IMG/VR virus record: IMGVR_UViG_3300030329_002963
Location: 1 to 26,859 of that record
Origin: a virus
Length of the DNA stretch: 26,859 nt
Reading direction: 5' to 3' (one strand)
The position numbers were made by a program, and so were the translations under genes. Position 1 is the first letter of the stretch, and every line of letters starts with the position of its first letter. Below, in pieces: positions 25,246 through 26,859 of this stretch. The notes beneath the pieces are model-generated. The model worked only from the letters and a program-made list of their open reading frames with translations, was not told where the DNA came from and made no database searches.

Positions 25246-25251
25246 TCTCCT
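25246..25251 (-). promoter_or_regulatory. Shine-Dalgarno of the first operon gene, complementary to a loop of the leader RNA
   Basis: AGGAGA on the minus strand lies six bases before ATG 25240. Its perfect complement UCUCCU is in the apical loop of leader helix P2 (25319-25314). Pairing between them would hide the ribosome site. Confidence 0.6.
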
Positions 25252-25260
25252 AATTAATCA

Positions 25261-25343
25261 GGGGTAACACTAAACTTCACGAGAGCAAGTCGGAGCCGAT
25301 GGAAACACTTTAAAGGAGAAGAAAACCACCGTAGTGCTACCCC
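25261..25343 (-). ncRNA. Structured 5' leader of the packaging operon (three-way junction, possible regulatory RNA)
   Basis: On the minus strand, P1 pairs GGGGUAGCACUA (25343-25332) with UAGUGUUACCCC (25272-25261), 12 pairs. P2 pairs CGGUGG (25331-25326) with CCAUCG (25302-25297). P3 pairs GACUU (25291-25287) with AAGUU (25277-25273). The three helices meet in a junction with 0, 5 and 0 unpaired bases. Each helix uses one G-U pair that would be an A-C or C-A mismatch on the plus strand, which fixes the strand. P1 starts about six bases after the predicted transcription start. The 23-base P2 loop contains UCUCCU, complementary to the downstream Shine-Dalgarno. No known riboswitch class was recognised. 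Confidence 0.65.
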
Positions 25344-25353
25344 CACTTTAAAC

Positions 25354-25415
25354 TGTAATCTAATTACATATGTCTATAAAGTCAATAGCTAACAGTATTA
25401 TTTTTAATTACAGTT
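25354..25415. promoter_or_regulatory. Possible operator: TGTAAT/ATTACA half-sites around the promoter
   Basis: TGTAATCTAATTACA (25354-25368) is a perfect 6-3-6 palindrome covering the -10 box. A further ATTACA half-site is part of ATTACAGTT (25407-25415), which is the inverted copy of AACTGTAAT at 25351-25359. The half-sites therefore flank the core promoter and could bind a dimeric repressor. No matching regulator gene is visible in the window. Confidence 0.4.
25357..25385 (-). promoter_or_regulatory. Sigma70-type promoter for the packaging operon
   Basis: On the minus strand, a -35 box TTGACT (25385-25380) and a -10 box TAGATT (25362-25357) are separated by 17 bases. The start point would be near 25350, at the 5' end of the structured leader. 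The -10 box lies inside the palindrome at 25354-25368. Confidence 0.65.
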
Positions 25416-25465
25416 ATGAAGTGATTTTGAATGATTTATCGCTTGAGTGGGTACCAACAAAGAAC

Positions 25466-25528
25466 AAGGGCGGCCCCTGGCCAACCGGCGAGGCCAAGAC
25501 TCGGAAAGTGTCCGCTCTTCCTGGAAGA
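25466..25528 (+). ncRNA. GC-rich multi-hairpin element in an AT-rich gap (candidate structured RNA or packaging site)
   Basis: AAGGGCGG (25466-25473) pairs with CCGCTCTT (25512-25519) over eight bases, including one G-U valid only on the plus strand. Inside lie TGGCC (25478-25482) with GGCCA (25492-25496) and a short ACT/AGT stem. Alternative small hairpins are CGGA/TCCG (25502-25514) and TCTTCC-T-GGAAGA (25516-25528). The surrounding 25345-25588 holds no credible gene. Apart from the operator-promoter, the rest is AT-rich with a CAATAAAC tandem pair at 25561-25578. The gap lies upstream of the terminase genes, where cos or pac sites are often found, so a DNA role is also possible. Confidence 0.4.
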
Positions 25529-25588
25529 TAGCAAAGCAGCTTGATAATAACGATTACTACCAATAAACGACAATAAACAGATAGCCAA

Positions 25589-25852
25589 TTATTTAGCTTT
25601 TGGATTTATGCTATCAAACTTTTGTAATGCTCTGAATATCTCATTAAATGCCACTGGTTGATCACATCCTGCATAGATACAACAACTGGCCACTATAAGG
25701 TTCAGATAGTTTGAGCGACTCTTATTAGATATTAAATATCGTATTCTATAATCATTACTCAATAAATCAGTATTAAATAATATTTTAGGAATCCACATTC
25801 TTAAACTTTTAGACTTATATATTTTTTCATTATGAATATGGAAATCATTCAT
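25589..25852 (-). CDS. Hypothetical protein (87 residues)
   Basis: ATG 25852 follows AGGAG (25864-25860) with a seven-base gap. The protein is basic and rich in Asn, Ser, Ile and Lys (MNDFHIHNEKIYKSKSLRMW...). It has a hydrophobic, Cys-containing stretch LNLIVASCCIYAGCDQ (residues about 51-66) followed by a helical FNEIFRALQKFDS. Codon use is much more AT-rich than in the late operon and like the plus-strand small genes on its other side. It probably belongs to the early or accessory region. No family is recognised. Confidence 0.55.
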   Translation of the reverse strand: MNDFHIHNEKIYKSKSLRMWIPKILFNTDLLSNDYRIRYLISNKSRSNYLNLIVASCCIYAGCDQPVAFNEIFRALQKFDSINPKAK

Positions 25853-25894
25853 TATTTAACTCCTAAAATATTATTTAATTATGTTAAAAAACAC

Positions 25895-25925
25895 TAATAT
25901 TCTTCATCTGTTTAGAAGAATATTA
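25895..25925. promoter_or_regulatory. Perfect 11-base inverted repeat between divergent genes
   Basis: TAATATTCTTC (25895-25905) and GAAGAATATTA (25915-25925) form a perfect stem with a 9-base loop. It lies 43 bases upstream of the minus-strand 87-residue gene and far upstream of the plus-strand array, with no T-run that would make it a strong terminator. An operator or a transcript-end hairpin are both possible. Confidence 0.4.
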
Positions 25926-25987
25926 TCATTAAATTTAAAAATAACTCTAATAATTATATATATAAGATATATTAATACTCTATAGTA

Positions 25988-26003
25988 TGTATTAATTAAT
26001 ACA
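25988..26003. promoter_or_regulatory. 16-base palindrome upstream of the plus-strand gene array
   Basis: TGTATTAATTAATACA is a perfect palindrome 48 bases before the first plus-strand ATG, within an AT-rich stretch that includes TATAAA-like boxes. It is a plausible operator or promoter element; no clear -35 box was found. Confidence 0.35.
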
Positions 26004-26027
26004 TTTAATATAAACTGATTTTAACTT

Positions 26028-26133
26028 AAAACTTTGAAGGAGTTTAAAAAATGAATGCCTACACACATGAACAATACGAAAAAAAGGAATCCAGTGATTT
26101 TCATGAATGGTTGAATTCACAGTCATTAAAAAC
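26028..26133 (+). repeat. Direct repeat, first copy (leader plus gene start)
   Basis: The 106 bases from AAAACTTTG to the end of the visible second copy recur at 26754-26859, an offset of 726. Only two coding bases differ (AGT to AAT and CAT to AAT codons), and both change the amino acid. This marks a recent duplication or an active gene array that runs beyond the window. Confidence 0.85.
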
Positions 26134-26206
26134 ACTTAAAAAAGAATATTTAAAATTATTCATGAAAAATTTTAAATCAAATAGGATTGATTGGTTAAAT
26201 AAATAA
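26051..26206 (+). CDS. Small hypothetical protein, first copy of a duplicated gene (51 residues)
   Basis: ATG 26051 follows a GAAGGAG site in a leader shared by three genes; TAA is at 26204-26206. The product MNAYTHEQYEKKESSDFHEW continues with LNSQSLKTLKKEYLKLFMKN and ends RIDWLNK. It is charged and mainly helical, with no membrane segment. A near-identical copy starts 726 bases later. Small Lys/Glu-rich proteins in AT-rich plus-strand arrays of phages are often early, host-directed proteins, but nothing here shows a function. It is followed by the three-hairpin element. Confidence 0.7.
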   Translation: MNAYTHEQYEKKESSDFHEWLNSQSLKTLKKEYLKLFMKNFKSNRIDWLNK

Positions 26207-26212
26207 ATCCAA

Positions 26213-26278
26213 TAGCATGTTAAACCATGCTATAACCTAATAAAAAATTATTAGGTTATAAGATGGTTTAAATCATCT
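26213..26278 (+). ncRNA. Three-hairpin element with complementary loops, copy 1
   Basis: Hairpin 1 is TAGCATG, loop TTAAAC, CATGCTA. Hairpin 2 is TAACCTAATAA, loop AAAA, TTATTAGGTTA. After TA, hairpin 3 is AGATG, loop GTTTAAAT, CATCT. Loop 1 TTAAAC is complementary to GTTTAA of loop 3, so a kissing-loop contact is possible. The copy at 26625-26684 keeps the layout while the loop sequences change together. No U-run follows, so it is not a simple terminator. Confidence 0.6.
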
Positions 26279-26282
26279 AAAT

Positions 26283-26310
26283 AAAAAACTTTGAAGGAGT
26301 TTAAAAAATG
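26283..26310 (+). promoter_or_regulatory. Repeated ribosome-binding leader of the plus-strand genes
   Basis: The string AAACTTTGAAGGAGTTTAAA followed by AAATG occurs unchanged before the genes at 26051, 26308 and 26777. AAACT and AGTTT can pair, placing GAAGG in the loop. Strict identity before two different gene types shows it is a shared module and not part of one gene copy. Confidence 0.7.
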
Positions 26311-26619
26311 ATCACATATGTTACACAGTCCGAGTTTATCGATACATTCAAGCAATCCGAATTAAGAAAAAATAAATTTTCTTATGATGGCCTAATAGCA
26401 TTATTTGAATACCTGGAAGACCTTGAAGAAGATACCGGTGAACAAATTACCTTCGACATGATCGCTATCTGCTGCGAATATTCCGAATATAGCAGTTTAG
26501 AAGACTTCAATGAAGCTTATAGTAAAAATTTTACTAGCATTGACCAGATACAAGAAGAAACAGAAGCTATTCCTATTAATGAAGGTAATGGTAATAGCTT
26601 TATAGTTTTAGATTATTAA
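26308..26619 (+). CDS. Small acidic phage protein, widespread type, function unknown (103 residues)
   Basis: ATG 26308 follows the shared GAAGGAG leader. The product begins MITYVTQSEFIDTFKQSELR and continues with FSYDGLIALFEYLEDLEEDT and an ITFDMIAICCEYSEYSSLED segment. I recognise the pattern 'M-I-x-x-x-x-x-S-x-F...R-x-x-x-F-S-Y-x-x-L-x-x-L-F-x-Y-L-E...E-x-x-T-G-E-x-I...D-x-I-A-x-C-C-x-Y-S-E' as one found in many phages and plasmids without known function. The usual form ends shortly after the Y-S-E segment; here about 35 further residues, ending SFIVLDY, are attached. The acidic charge could suit DNA mimicry or binding of a host factor, but that is speculation. Confidence 0.75.
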   Translation: MITYVTQSEFIDTFKQSELRKNKFSYDGLIALFEYLEDLEEDTGEQITFDMIAICCEYSEYSSLEDFNEAYSKNFTSIDQIQEETEAIPINEGNGNSFIVLDY

Positions 26620-26624
26620 TAATC

Positions 26625-26684
26625 TAGCATGTTAATTCATGCTATAGGCTTATTAAATAGCCTATAAGGTGAATTAATTCATCT
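26625..26684 (+). ncRNA. Three-hairpin element with complementary loops, copy 2
   Basis: Hairpin 1 is TAGCATG, loop TTAATT, CATGCTA. Hairpin 2 is TAGGCT, loop TATTAAAT, AGCCTA. After TA, hairpin 3 is AGGTG, loop AATTAATT, CATCT with one G-U pair. Loop 1 TTAATT is complementary to AATTAA of loop 3. Compared with copy 1, two loop-1 bases and the matching two loop-3 bases have changed together, hairpin 2 is wholly different but still paired, and hairpin 3 keeps pairing through A-U to G-U. Confidence 0.6.
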
Positions 26685-26698
26685 AAATTAAAAACTTT

Positions 26699-26761
26699 AA
26701 ATAAATAATCCCTAGATACGGCCAATATCCAGGGATTTTGTCACAAAAATAAAAAAACTTT
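26699..26761 (+). repeat. 63-base insertion-like segment with a hairpin, flanked by AAAAACTTT
   Basis: Relative to the first unit, the spacer after the second three-hairpin element carries 63 extra bases, and AAAAACTTT stands at both ends (26690-26698 and 26753-26761). Inside, AATCCCT-A-GATA (26707-26718) pairs with TATC-C-AGGGATT (26726-26737), 11 of 12 pairs. The single mismatch would be a G-U pair on the minus strand. TTTT partly follows on the plus strand, so a terminator is another reading. Confidence 0.4.
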
Positions 26762-26859
26762 GAAGGAGTTTAAAAAATGAATGCCTACACACATGAACAA
26801 TACGAAAAAAAGGAATCCAATGATTTTAATGAATGGTTGAATTCACAGTCATTAAAAAC
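26754..26859 (+). repeat. Direct repeat, second copy
   Basis: It matches 26028-26133 with two differences over 106 bases and reaches the window end, so its true right border is unknown. Confidence 0.85.
26777..26859 (+). CDS. Second copy of the 51-residue gene, cut by the window end
   Basis: ATG 26777 follows the same leader as the copy at 26051. The visible 27 complete codons match that gene except for Ser-15 to Asn and His-18 to Asn (MNAYTHEQYEKKESNDFNEW...). The gene continues past the window. Both changes are amino-acid replacements with no silent changes, which is worth noting but too little to prove selection. Confidence 0.7.
   Translation, partial: MNAYTHEQYEKKESNDFNEWLNSQSLK

Noticed and set aside
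25261-25343. tRNA or known riboswitch in the leader
   Set aside because: The closing stem looks tRNA-like in length, but there is no T-loop (TTCGA-type) or anticodon arm, and no known riboswitch core could be matched by eye.
25466-25528. Self-cleaving ribozyme (hammerhead or HDV-like)
   Set aside because: No CUGAUGA/GAAA hammerhead core and no HDV-type nested pseudoknot could be laid on the sequence.
26028-26859. CRISPR array or type III toxin-antitoxin RNA repeats
   Set aside because: The repeats are a coding gene with its leader, spaced by 726 bases with genes between; there are no short regular repeats with unique spacers and no toxin homologue.

Overview
This window looks like part of a tailed, probably short-tailed (podovirus-like), double-stranded DNA phage or prophage of a bacterium. 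The evidence is a minus-strand run of tightly packed genes, mostly with AGGAG-type ribosome binding sites and stop/start overlaps. It contains recognisable large terminase, portal, scaffold-like, capsid-like and tail-fibre genes. I see no tRNA, integrase, CRISPR array, lysis enzyme or long tape-measure protein, and the host cannot be named from the sequence.

Minus strand, in transcription order. A sigma70-like promoter near 25357-25385 reads into a structured 5' leader (25261-25343). Next come a 27-residue Cys-rich peptide, a small-terminase-like protein, a putative zinc-binding protein, a small conserved phage protein, a C5-cytosine DNA methyltransferase, the large terminase and the portal. 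These are followed by a 64-residue protein, a 700-residue Gln-rich coiled-coil protein, a 1420-residue virion-associated protein and a 59-residue protein, then a terminator (12841-12887). The second part carries scaffold, major capsid, two zinc-finger-like proteins, a decoration-like protein, several small proteins, a 462-residue adaptor-like protein, an 810-residue tail protein, a 1169-residue tail fibre with two kinds of internal repeat, and three small genes at the left edge, one with a membrane segment.

Right end (25241-26859). This part is AT-rich and mainly non-coding or made of very small genes. It holds a short GC-rich hairpin cluster (25466-25528), one minus-strand gene of unknown function and a plus-strand array of small genes. 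Each plus-strand gene has the same ribosome-binding leader. Each complete unit is followed by a three-hairpin element whose first and third loops are complementary, and this complementarity is kept by compensatory changes between the two copies. The first gene of the array is repeated almost identically at the window end.

Most unusual points: (1) the methyltransferase gene contains a second long reading frame in which each of its five LADS-type repeats is also read as WPTP, with its own ribosome binding site and a stop codon abutting the terminase start; (2) the terminase-operon leader folds as a three-way junction whose helices need G-U pairs valid only on the minus strand, and one loop is complementary to the downstream Shine-Dalgarno; (3) the covarying kissing-loop elements between the plus-strand genes; (4) two neighbouring structural-region genes each carrying two zinc-finger-like modules.
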